From an uncultured Alphaproteobacteria bacterium (GTDB lineage: Bacteria; Pseudomonadota; Alphaproteobacteria; Caulobacterales; Caulobacteraceae): a stretch of DNA of 14,147 nucleotides. The stretch covers positions 1 to 14,147 of the forward strand of contig CAIYSH010000356.1 in assembly GCA_903928755.1 (NCBI GenBank), given 5' to 3'. Positions 7,021 to 13,989 of this stretch are shown piece by piece (the first letter of the stretch is position 1; each line of letters begins with the position of its first letter). The notes under the pieces were generated by a model that was not told the DNA's origin, searched no databases, and saw only the letters and a program-made list of their open reading frames with translations. Both the position numbers and the translations under genes were made by a program.

Positions 7021-7809
7021 CTATTTGCCCGTGAAAACAGCGGGACGTTTTTCCAGGAAGGCAGCGACACCCTCCTTGTGATCGGCCGACTTGAAACAGC
7101 CGGACAAGGCTTCAACATGCGCCCGCATATGCTCGGACATGTCCCGCTCAAGCCCGTGCCAGACAAGTTTCTTCATCAGCCGCAGGGACATGGGCGAGGA
7201 CTTCAGATAGCGCCGCGCCTCGGCCATGGCGGCCTCCATCAGGTCTTCCGGTGCGACCAGTTCGTTGGCATAGCCGAGTGCCAGGGCTTCCGTTCCGGTA
7301 ATCTGGTCTCCGGAATAGAGCAGGCGCAGGGCCTTTGACGGCCCGACCAGGCGCGGCAGGATCCAGCTTCCTGCGCCTGTATCAGGCACAAGACCCCGAT
7401 GGGCGAAGTTCCAGGCGAACCGGGCGCGGTCAGTGACGATGCGGACATCGCATTGACTGGACCATTCGGCACCCATGCCGATGGCAAATCCATCAATGGC
7501 ACCAATCACCGGCTTGGGGCAGGCAACGAGGGGCCACCACTTGCCATCCTCATGGGCTTCGCCGCGCACACCACGGGTCTCGCCGGGTATGGTGGCCAGA
7601 TCCGCAAGATCGGTTCCTGCACAGAAGGTGCCGCCCGAACCGGTGACAATGATTACCCTGACCCGGTCATCTGCACCCAGGGCCGCCGCCTGTTCGGTGA
7701 AGGCCGCAAGCATGGCATAGGTAATGGCATTGCGCTTTTCGGCCCGGTCAATGGTCAGAATGGCAATGCCGTCTTCGCCGATTTCGCTGCGGATGTGATG
7801 GGCGGTCAT
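7021..7809 (-). CDS. Enoyl-CoA hydratase/isomerase (crotonase) family protein
   Basis: Crotonase-fold enzyme of 262 residues acting on an acyl-CoA thioester in the cytoplasm. The two oxyanion-hole segments are present: TFCAGTDL (61-68) and AIDGFAIGMGAEWSSQCD (104-121). The glutamate equivalent to rat crotonase Glu144 is present as Glu115. The position of the second hydratase glutamate (Glu164) is occupied by a hydrophobic residue, but Asp143 in G-L-V-P-D-T-G-A-G matches the catalytic Asp of PaaG/isomerase-type members. So isomerase or another crotonase reaction is at least as likely as hydration. GGGGAG six bases before the ATG supports the start. It lies 87 bases downstream of the pdeA-like gene on the same strand; no partner beta-oxidation gene is adjacent, and the nearest acyl-CoA dehydrogenase is in the separate rightward unit. 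Confidence 0.92.
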   Translation of the reverse strand: MTAHHIRSEIGEDGIAILTIDRAEKRNAITYAMLAAFTEQAAALGADDRVRVIIVTGSGGTFCAGTDLADLATIPGETRGVRGEAHEDGKWWPLVACPKPVIGAIDGFAIGMGAEWSSQCDVRIVTDRARFAWNFAHRGLVPDTGAGSWILPRLVGPSKALRLLYSGDQITGTEALALGYANELVAPEDLMEAAMAEARRYLKSSPMSLRLMKKLVWHGLERDMSEHMRAHVEALSGCFKSADHKEGVAAFLEKRPAVFTGK

Positions 7810-7874
7810 GTCTGTCTCCCCTGGTGCCGGTTCTGTTGGCAGGAGCAGACCGCAGAAGCGGCTCCAGGTCCAGA

Positions 7875-7894
7875 CCCTGTTCCCGAAGGAAGGG
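7875..7894 (-). terminator. UUCG-tetraloop hairpin just after the pdeA-like stop codon
   Basis: On the minus-strand transcript, CCC-UUCC-[UUCG]-GGAA-CA-GGG begins two bases after the stop codon. It has seven base pairs, a two-base bulge (CA) and a C(UUCG)G tetraloop, which is known to be unusually stable. There is no U run on this strand, so it is not a textbook intrinsic terminator; it may protect the 3' end or slow transcription before the crotonase gene. On the plus strand the loop would be CGAA. Confidence 0.35.
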
Positions 7895-7896
7895 CT

Positions 7897-9555
7897 TTAT
7901 CCCCTCGCCTTCACCGGTGCCGACCCGTCGACATAACTCTCATTGAGATAGACTTCAGCTTCCTTGGGTGAGAGCGCCGGACCATAACCGAAGCCCTGGC
8001 CATAATCGCAACCGGCAGACTGCAGAATACGGGCCATCTGGGCGTTTTCCACCCCTTCGGCAACCACCTCCAGAGACAGGTCCTGACCCAGCTTGATGAC
8101 CGACGCGACGATCTTGGCTGACCCTTCATTGGTCGACATGGTGCGCACGAAATAGCGGTCGATCTTGAGTGTGTCGAAGGGCAGACGGGTCAGATAGCTG
8201 AGGGAAGAAAACCCGGTCCCGAAGTCATCCAGGGCAATCGCGACGCCTGCCGCCCTGAGGTCACCCAGAATCCGGGCGGCCTGGTCAGGATCCCGCATGA
8301 CGTCGCCTTCGGTGACCTCAAGTTTCAGGGCACCTTTGGGGAGGCCGGTCTCCCGGCGGATCCGCAGGAGATCAGCAACCAGGTCGGGTCGTTCAAGTTC
8401 GCCGGTGGACAGGTTCACCGCCACGGTCATTTCCGCGGCAGCCCGGTAATTGCGCCGCCAGATGGCCAGCTGCCTTGCAGCCTGCCCCATCATCATGGCA
8501 CCCAGTTCGTGCATCAGGCCCATTTCCTCGCAGTGAGGCAGAAACTGATCGGGCATCACCAGGCCCAGGCGCGGGTGTCGCCACCGGACCAGGGCCTCAA
8601 AGCCGGAAAGGGCACCTGTGGAGAGCCTGACAATGGGCTGATAGAAAGCGCAGAGTTCACCCCGTCCCAACGCGCCCTTGAGGTCGGCCTCCATGGCCAG
8701 ATGGCTCAGACCATCGCGTTCAAGTGTGCGGCCATAGATCGCCGTCCCACCACGCCCGCCGCCCTTGGCCGCCTCAACGGCCAGTTCCGCGCGACGCAAT
8801 AATTCGGAGACTTCGGGCGCATCCTCACCACCTGTAACCTCGACAGTCCCCATGGAAAGGGTCGGGTGGATGTCAAAGCCAGCGATCCGCAGAGGCATTT
8901 CCAGCGCGGCCCGCATGATGGTTGAGGCAGGCAAGGCCCCCTTGGGAGCCAGAACGGCATACTCGTCCTCACCAATCCTGGCGGTCAGGACGCTGGAAGG
9001 AAAGGCCAGGGCCAGTCGCGAGGCCAGGGCGGAGAGAATGAGGTCAGCCCGTTCATGGCCCAGGGCGTCATTGAGCCGACGCAGGCGGTTCAGATCTGCA
9101 ACAACCAGTTCATGGGTGCCTGGAACAGCAAGCTGCTCACGAGCCAGGTTGATGAAGCTTTGGCGGTCCTTCAATCCGGTCAGTGGATCATGGGTAACAG
9201 CCTCAACTGACGCAACCCGGCTGATCGCGCCGGCGGCGCGCATGCCATCCTCCAGCCAGACCCCGCGCCAGTGGCAGTCTACGCCCCCATGCATGCGGAA
9301 GCGGAGTGATATCTCCTGCCCCTGGGGACGGGCCCGCAGCAGGTCTTCCGCGCGGGCACGGTCCTGCGGCAAGACCAGGGCACGCAGGGCCGCAGAGGAA
9401 GATTGCGGCGCGAGGGGATCGAGTCCCAGAGATCGGACACTGCCGGTGATCGAGAGTCGATCCTCCACAGGCTCCCACAGCCAGAGGGCGATCTCGCTCG
9501 CCCCGAGGGCAGCCAGCGTCGTCGTCGCATCCCAGGTTTTGTGGTCTCTGGCCAT
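7897..9555 (-). CDS. pdeA: PAS-GGDEF-EAL cyclic-di-GMP phosphodiesterase, PdeA/CC3396-like
   Basis: Soluble c-di-GMP phosphodiesterase of 552 residues, hydrolysing c-di-GMP to pGpG. Numbering from the ATG at 9555: a PAS-like domain at about 10-115, a GGDEF domain at about 120-280 (DPLTGL at 123-128, degenerate signature G-E-D-E-Y at 195-199, no RxxD inhibitory site) and an EAL domain at about 285-540. EAL catalytic residues are complete: E-A-L (320-322), Asn381, Glu416, the D-D-F-G-T-G pair Asp443/Asp444, Lys464, Glu500 and Gln520. In Caulobacter CC3396, a GEDEF domain does not make c-di-GMP but binds GTP and activates the EAL domain; the same is inferred here. The protein ends in A-R-G, like PdeA, whose terminal Arg-Gly is used in ClpXP degradation. 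The start at 9555 avoids overlap with the GNAT gene (gap 31 bases), although GGAG is only three bases away; the same frame opens at 9654. No membrane segment. Confidence 0.88.
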   Translation of the reverse strand: MARDHKTWDATTTLAALGASEIALWLWEPVEDRLSITGSVRSLGLDPLAPQSSSAALRALVLPQDRARAEDLLRARPQGQEISLRFRMHGGVDCHWRGVWLEDGMRAAGAISRVASVEAVTHDPLTGLKDRQSFINLAREQLAVPGTHELVVADLNRLRRLNDALGHERADLILSALASRLALAFPSSVLTARIGEDEYAVLAPKGALPASTIMRAALEMPLRIAGFDIHPTLSMGTVEVTGGEDAPEVSELLRRAELAVEAAKGGGRGGTAIYGRTLERDGLSHLAMEADLKGALGRGELCAFYQPIVRLSTGALSGFEALVRWRHPRLGLVMPDQFLPHCEEMGLMHELGAMMMGQAARQLAIWRRNYRAAAEMTVAVNLSTGELERPDLVADLLRIRRETGLPKGALKLEVTEGDVMRDPDQAARILGDLRAAGVAIALDDFGTGFSSLSYLTRLPFDTLKIDRYFVRTMSTNEGSAKIVASVIKLGQDLSLEVVAEGVENAQMARILQSAGCDYGQGFGYGPALSPKEAEVYLNESYVDGSAPVKARG

Positions 9556-9586
9556 TCGCTCCAGGGGCGCGAAACCTTGGCTTCGC

Positions 9587-10198
9587 CTAAACGGAAAATC
9601 CTGAATCCGGACCTTCGTGACTCCGAAGCAGAGACACGAGGCCGAACAGAACATGATCTCGCCAAACCCCGTTAATTTTCAGATAAGCGCGAGCCTCTCC
9701 CTCCTCGATAAAGCCGGCCCCGGACAGGAGTCGACGGGAGGGCACATTCTGGGGAACGCACGCCGCCTCCAGACGATGCAGCCCAAGACGACGGAAGGCG
9801 AACTGGGTCAGGGCACGGACTGCGGCAATCGTCTGACCTTGTCGCGCAAAAGGCCTGCCGCACCAGTAACCCACCGTCCCCATCTGGGCGACCCCACGGC
9901 GTATGTTGGAAAGTGTAATGCCGCCGGTCAGCACATCGTCCTTCTGACGGAAGACAAGGAATGAATAGGCAGCTCCGGTTTCCCGGTCCCGCTGGTAGGC
10001 GGCCAGACGACGGCGGAAGGCGGCCCGGGTCAGATCATCCTCTGCCCAGGTCGGCTCCCAGGGTTGCAGGAACTCCCGCGATTGGGCCCTCAGGTCCCGC
10101 CATTCCGCAAAATCCGACCCACGGGGCGGACGCAGATAGACGCCCTCTCCGTCAACCCGAAGGCTTGGTTCTGCCGCGATCCAGTCCAGAAGTGCCAT
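9587..10198 (-). CDS. GNAT family N-acetyltransferase, RimJ/RimL type
   Basis: Acetyl-CoA-dependent N-acetyltransferase of 203 residues. The RimJ/RimL-type pattern is visible: VYLRPPRGSDFAEWRDLRA (20-38) at the N-terminus, TGGITLSNI (91-99) and GTVGYWCGRPFARQG (107-121), the last leading into the pyrophosphate-binding loop R-Q-G-Q-T-I-A-A (119-126). N-V-P-S-R-R-L-L (151-158) and GAGFIEEG (160-167) are typical of the C-terminal half. Proteins of this type acetylate N-terminal amino groups of ribosomal proteins or small molecules; the substrate here is unknown. The ATG at 10198 was chosen because GGAGAGG lies eight bases upstream; the frame could also open from a TTG at 10222. It sits 45 bases after the M16 peptidase gene and 31 bases before the pdeA-like gene, so all three are probably co-transcribed. 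Confidence 0.9.
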   Translation of the reverse strand: MALLDWIAAEPSLRVDGEGVYLRPPRGSDFAEWRDLRAQSREFLQPWEPTWAEDDLTRAAFRRRLAAYQRDRETGAAYSFLVFRQKDDVLTGGITLSNIRRGVAQMGTVGYWCGRPFARQGQTIAAVRALTQFAFRRLGLHRLEAACVPQNVPSRRLLSGAGFIEEGEARAYLKINGVWRDHVLFGLVSLLRSHEGPDSGFSV

Positions 10199-10206
10199 CC
10201 GTCCAG

Positions 10207-10213
10207 CCTCTCC
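10207..10213 (-). promoter_or_regulatory. Shine-Dalgarno that decides the GNAT start
   Basis: GGAGAGG on the minus strand, eight bases before the ATG at 10198. It lies inside the extra codons that a TTG start at 10222 would add, which argues that translation begins at the ATG. Confidence 0.65.
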
Positions 10214-10243
10214 GGATTTCAATCCAGGTCAACCCGGCATCCC

Positions 10244-11539
10244 TCAGGATGCGAAGATCCCGTTATGAAAGGCTTCGGCTGCCCGGTGGGCGGCCTTAGG
10301 ACCAAGAATACTCGCAGCAACCCGGCCCGACCTGGTGAGACCCCTGCCCACCCGCTGAAGGTCCGCTACCGTCACACGATCCACATCCTCGGCGATTTCG
10401 GCCGTACTCAGAATGCGGCCAAAAAGCAGGACCTGGCCGGCAGCCTGTTCTGCACGCGCAAGAGGCGATTCCCGGGCCATGAACAGCCCGGCCTTCAATT
10501 GGGCCTTGGCCCGTGCGAGTTCGGCCTGGGTCACATCCTGCGCCAGTTCGACGATCTGCCGTGCAGCGACTTCGGCCAGTCGTGAGGCATCCCGTGCCGC
10601 ACACCCGGCAAAAATCCCCAGAACCCCCTGATCCGCATAGGTCTCGGCAAAGGCATCCACCGCATAGGCAAGACCAAGCTTTTCCCGTGCTTCCTGGAAC
10701 AGCCTGGACGACATGCCACCGCCAAGAATCTCGGCGAACAGGCGAAGGGCGAAATAGTCGGGATCGGCGACCCCGACCGTCGGCAGCATGAAGACCAGAT
10801 TGGCCTGCTCAAGGTTTTTGGATTCGGTGCGCACACCGCCCGTAAACGCCGCCGGTTGGAACCCTGTGGGTTCGGAAACCGCGATTCCGCCAAAGTCCCG
10901 CTCTGCCAGAGCCAGGACCTCGTCCTCGTCCACATCTCCGCTGGCAGCGAAGATCAGTTTGTCCGGGGCATAGAGCCTGGCACGCCAGGCCTCCAGGCTT
11001 TCGGGCGTCGCCGGGGCTATGGACTGATCAGTCCCGAGTATGGACCGACCGAGTGGCTGACCTTCATAGGCGGCAGCCTGGGCCATTTCGAAGACCTGGT
11101 CGTCGGGTGTATCGACCGCCTCGGCGATCTCCTGTCCGACCACCTGCTTCTCCCGCACCAGATCGGCGGGATCGAGGCGAGGGCGCAGGATCAGGTCAGC
11201 CAGAACGGCAGAGCCGAGCTCGAGCCCACCCGACAGGGCGCGGACCTGGAAACTGGTGCGCTCATAGCCTGTGGCGGCATTGATATGTCCGCCCTGCCCC
11301 TCGATGGACTCCACAATCTCCCGGGCACTGCGATGACCCGCGCCCTTGAAGACCATATGTTCCAGCAGGTGGGACCAGCCGGACCTTTCAGCATCCTCAT
11401 GCCGGGCACCGCGTCCCGCCACCACGGACAGGGCGACCGTCTCAAGACCCGGCACCGGATCACAGATGATCCTGACACCATTGCTGAGGGTGTGGAGGCG
11501 CGCCAAGACCGGCCTATTTGCCCGCGAAGGCAAGGACAT
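10244..11539 (-). CDS. M16 family zinc metallopeptidase (mitochondrial-processing-peptidase-like)
   Basis: Zinc peptidase of the pitrilysin/MPP family, 431 residues, a usual length for the single-chain alphaproteobacterial members. The inverted zinc motif H-x-x-E-H is present as His57, Glu60 and His61 in WSHLLEHMVFKG, and the downstream zinc ligand is Glu137 in V-V-G-Q-E-I-A-E. GGHINAATGYERTSF (83-97) and the second-half motif GGGMSSRLFQEAREKLGLAY (the repeat domain that normally lacks zinc) are clear. No signal peptide, so probably cytoplasmic; natural substrates of the bacterial enzymes are mostly unknown. The ATG at 11539 overlaps the end of thrC by 26 bases and has no good Shine-Dalgarno; a TTG 33 bases further on, just past the thrC stop, is an alternative. 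Overlap with thrC and short spacing to the GNAT gene indicate an operon. Confidence 0.93.
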   Translation of the reverse strand: MSLPSRANRPVLARLHTLSNGVRIICDPVPGLETVALSVVAGRGARHEDAERSGWSHLLEHMVFKGAGHRSAREIVESIEGQGGHINAATGYERTSFQVRALSGGLELGSAVLADLILRPRLDPADLVREKQVVGQEIAEAVDTPDDQVFEMAQAAAYEGQPLGRSILGTDQSIAPATPESLEAWRARLYAPDKLIFAASGDVDEDEVLALAERDFGGIAVSEPTGFQPAAFTGGVRTESKNLEQANLVFMLPTVGVADPDYFALRLFAEILGGGMSSRLFQEAREKLGLAYAVDAFAETYADQGVLGIFAGCAARDASRLAEVAARQIVELAQDVTQAELARAKAQLKAGLFMARESPLARAEQAAGQVLLFGRILSTAEIAEDVDRVTVADLQRVGRGLTRSGRVAASILGPKAAHRAAEAFHNGIFAS

Positions 11540-12905
11540 AGGCTTTTATGGCCGCCATATCGGCGGGAAGGTGGTCAAACCGCTCCGGCTTGCCAGCCAG
11601 GCCCCTCGCCTTTCTCGGCACCACCGGCGTCTCGCCAATGACGTCGAGGACGGCCTCCGGAAACTTGGCCGGGGAAGCCGTGGACAGGATGATGACAGGG
11701 GCAGCCAGATTGCGCATCCGCTGGAAAGCACACACCGCCACCGCCGTGTGAGGATCGATGATCCCACCGGTTTCATTGAACGTCGCCAGAATGGTGCGGC
11801 TGGTCTCACCTTCGCTGATCATCATGCCCTGGAAGGTCTCGCGCATATGGGCCAGGGCCTGGGGCGGAATGTCGATGGCACCGGCTTCCAGGAAAGAGGC
11901 AAAGGCCCGTCCGGTCTCTAGCCCGTCGCGCTGGACGGCTTCGAAATACAAGCGCTCGAAATTGGAGGCCGACTGGATGTCCATGGCAGGAGATTGCGTC
12001 GCCTGCACCGAGCCCCGGGTATATCGGCCTGTCTGGAAGGCCCGGGCCAGAATGTCGTTGGCATTGGTCGCAACCAGGATGGTGGAAATGGGCAGGCCCA
12101 TGGTCTTCGCAACATAGCCGGCGAATCCATCACCGAAATTACCGGAAGGCACACTGAAGGCCACGGGCCTGTAGGGAGCCCCCAGGGCCACCGCCGTGGT
12201 GAAGTAATAGACGCTCTGGGCGACGATCCGCGCAAAATTGATGGAGTTGACCGCCGACAGACCAACGGCTTGCTTCAGACCCTCATCAGAGAGGGCGGTC
12301 TTGAGGATGGCCTGACAGTCGTCAAAGGTTCCGTCCACCGCCACGCAGCGGACATTGTCCTCGGTCGCCGTCGTCATGAAGCGGCGCTGGACCTCCGAAA
12401 TCCGACCGTCCGGGAACATGGCGACGATCCGGGTATTGGCCCGCCCACGAAAGGCTTCGACCGCCGCACCGCCTGTATCACCGGATGTGGCACAGAGGAT
12501 GGTCTGGGTGCGGTTGCCAAGCGCAAGGACATGGTCCGAAAGCCTGGCCAGCAACTGCATGGCGACGTCCTTGAAGGCAAGGCTGGGACCATGGAACAGT
12601 TCAGCGATGAACCCACCCGGGGCAATCTGGGTCAGGGGGACAACAGCCGGATGTGTGAAGGTGGCATAGGCCGCCTCGCACATGTCGCTGAGGACATCGT
12701 GCGGGATTTCGCCATCAACGAACCTGGCCACGACCTCAGTGGCCACATGGGCATAGGACCGACCGGCGAAGGCAGCAATTTCGCCCTGGGTGAAGGCCGG
12801 CCAGGTTTCGGGGACATAGAGCCCGCCATCGGGGGCAAGACCTGCCAGAACCGCATCGACAAAGCCTACGGCAGGCGAGGCCCCCCGCGTCGAGATGTAG
12901 CGCAT
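11514..12905 (-). CDS. thrC: Threonine synthase
   Basis: PLP-dependent enzyme converting O-phospho-L-homoserine to L-threonine and phosphate, the last step of threonine biosynthesis, in the cytoplasm. It has 463 residues, normal for the bacterial type. The N-terminal domain begins M-R-Y-I-S-T-R-G, standard for the family. The PLP lysine is Lys112 in FHGPSLAFKDVAMQLLARL (104-122). ATSGDTGGAA (139-148) and VPSGNFGDGFAG (252-263) are the phosphate-binding and cofactor loops, and SAVNSINFARI (217-227) is also characteristic. The start ATG shares one base with the SURF1 stop (TGATG) and the end overlaps the M16 peptidase start by 26 bases, so it is embedded in the operon that begins in the cytochrome oxidase genes. 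No leader peptide or attenuator is visible, consistent with its internal position. Confidence 0.97.
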   Translation of the reverse strand: MRYISTRGASPAVGFVDAVLAGLAPDGGLYVPETWPAFTQGEIAAFAGRSYAHVATEVVARFVDGEIPHDVLSDMCEAAYATFTHPAVVPLTQIAPGGFIAELFHGPSLAFKDVAMQLLARLSDHVLALGNRTQTILCATSGDTGGAAVEAFRGRANTRIVAMFPDGRISEVQRRFMTTATEDNVRCVAVDGTFDDCQAILKTALSDEGLKQAVGLSAVNSINFARIVAQSVYYFTTAVALGAPYRPVAFSVPSGNFGDGFAGYVAKTMGLPISTILVATNANDILARAFQTGRYTRGSVQATQSPAMDIQSASNFERLYFEAVQRDGLETGRAFASFLEAGAIDIPPQALAHMRETFQGMMISEGETSRTILATFNETGGIIDPHTAVAVCAFQRMRNLAAPVIILSTASPAKFPEAVLDVIGETPVVPRKARGLAGKPERFDHLPADMAAIKAYVLAFAGK

Positions 12906-13633
12906 CAGCCTCTCGCCTTCTTCCAGAGGACGGCGACATAGACGCCTGCCAGTGCCGCCGCAAGACCGAACCAGGTCAGGGCATACTCCAGATGCCGGTT
13001 GGAAATCTCGGACGGCAGCGGGGCGGGGGTCAGCACTTTCCAGTCCGGATTGGTCGAGGTCTCCGCCATCAGGAACAGGGGGGCCGGACGACGGACGCCA
13101 AGGGCGCTGGCCATGGCCGGCACATTACGGGAATACCAGTGATTGGCGGCGACCTCATTGGGCGGCGTAACGAAGGTTGCGCGATCGGGAATGCGCAGGA
13201 CGCCGATGAGGTGAAACGGTGTCCTGTCCGCGGAATCCACACCCGGACGACGGGTGACGGTATCACTGACAAATCCCCTGTCGATGAGGATACTGTCGGC
13301 GCTCGGGCTGCTGATCCGGCAGGCTGAAATCAGGCGCACACCAGCCCCGGTTTCACGCACCGAGAACAGCTCCAGAAACGGCGCCCGGGCAAGACCGGGG
13401 CAATTCACCTCAACCCGGATGAAGTCGGCCTTCTGCCCTTTTGCCAGAGCCGTATTCAGGGCCTGGGGCGGGGCCGCCTGCAGGGCCGCAACCCGGGCCA
13501 GGAGATCTTCCTTCCAGGCCAGCCGCTTGAGTTGCCAGCTGCCCAGACCGACCAGGATCGCCAGGGCAAATACCGTCGTCAGGGTCAGCCCGACCGCCAG
13601 CCTGAACTTCCCCGTGGGGATCTCACTTGCCAT
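12905..13633 (-). CDS. SURF1 family cytochrome oxidase biogenesis protein
   Basis: Inner-membrane protein of 242 residues needed for assembly of the heme a-containing cytochrome c oxidase; bacterial SURF1 proteins help deliver heme a to subunit I. Topology is typical: one membrane helix near the N-terminus (about 12-32) followed by the family motif GLGSWQLKRLAWK (29-41), a large periplasmic domain with LIDRGFV (116-122), then NRHLEYALTWFGLA (212-225) leading into a second helix (about 218-236) and a basic tail. The start at 13633 overlaps the end of the DUF983 gene by 11 bases, and the stop overlaps thrC by one. The neighbouring ctaE supports the function. SURF1 homologues are sometimes called Shy1 or CtaG-neighbour proteins; I leave the symbol empty. 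Confidence 0.94.
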   Translation of the reverse strand: MASEIPTGKFRLAVGLTLTTVFALAILVGLGSWQLKRLAWKEDLLARVAALQAAPPQALNTALAKGQKADFIRVEVNCPGLARAPFLELFSVRETGAGVRLISACRISSPSADSILIDRGFVSDTVTRRPGVDSADRTPFHLIGVLRIPDRATFVTPPNEVAANHWYSRNVPAMASALGVRRPAPLFLMAETSTNPDWKVLTPAPLPSEISNRHLEYALTWFGLAAALAGVYVAVLWKKARG

Positions 13634-13982
13634 GCCGGGATTCAGACGCCTTGTTTGAGAACTGGGCCGCCAGCATCAGACCTTTGAAGGGACGAAGCAA
13701 TCCCAGGCAGACCACCAGGGTCATGGGCAACCATACAACAAGATGCACCCAGACCGGGGGGTGGTAGGCGACTTCTGTAAACAGGGCCGCAAAGGCCACA
13801 AGGAAGCCACCGATCAGGATGACGAAAACGGCGGGACCGTCGCCGGAATCCGCCTTGGCCAGATCATAGCCACAGGCTTCACAGGTCGGCGAAACCTTGA
13901 GGAACCCCTCGAACAAGGGGCCCTCACCGCAGTTCGGGCAATGGCCGGTGGCACCCGCCAGATAAGGGTTATGACCGGCCAT
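13623..13982 (-). CDS. DUF983 family zinc-ribbon membrane protein
   Basis: Small inner-membrane protein of 119 residues. An N-terminal zinc ribbon has Cys15 and Cys18 in H-C-P-N-C-G-E-G and Cys34 and Cys37 in T-C-E-A-C-G-Y-D. Two membrane helices follow at about 50-71 and 76-96, with GLLRPFKGLMLAAQF (94-108) at the end, typical of DUF983. The family is very often encoded between ctaE and SURF1 in alphaproteobacteria, so a role in cytochrome oxidase biogenesis or in metal or redox handling is inferred; no biochemical function is established. The start at 13982 is supported by AGGAG four bases upstream, which overlaps the ctaE stop codon (gap 7 bases). A longer frame exists upstream but runs into ctaE and looks noncoding. 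Confidence 0.9.
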   Translation of the reverse strand: MAGHNPYLAGATGHCPNCGEGPLFEGFLKVSPTCEACGYDLAKADSGDGPAVFVILIGGFLVAFAALFTEVAYHPPVWVHLVVWLPMTLVVCLGLLRPFKGLMLAAQFSNKASESRHGK

Positions 13983-13989
13983 CAGGCTC

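Noticed and set aside
6236..7081. A 281-codon rightward frame spanning the peroxiredoxin region
   Set aside because: It stays open because of base composition; its translation has no known motif, and the minus strand contains the peroxiredoxin motifs and the terminator.
2553..7809. A DMSP demethylation-type route (DmdC-like dehydrogenase plus DmdD-like crotonase)
   Set aside because: The crotonase is on the other strand in a separate unit and looks PaaG-like in its active site. No DmdB ligase or DmdA is present, and the long acyl-CoA dehydrogenase subfamily is much broader than DmdC.
9556..9654. Longer N-terminus for the pdeA-like protein (start at 9654)
   Set aside because: The 33 extra codons overlap the conserved end of the GNAT gene, are cysteine-rich and unlike a domain, and the PAS-like region begins right after the ATG at 9555.
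11994..12941. A 315-codon rightward frame opposite thrC, and a 261-codon one opposite the M16 gene (10856-11641)
   Set aside because: Both are shadows of well conserved genes on the minus strand and lack ribosome-binding sites or recognisable domains.
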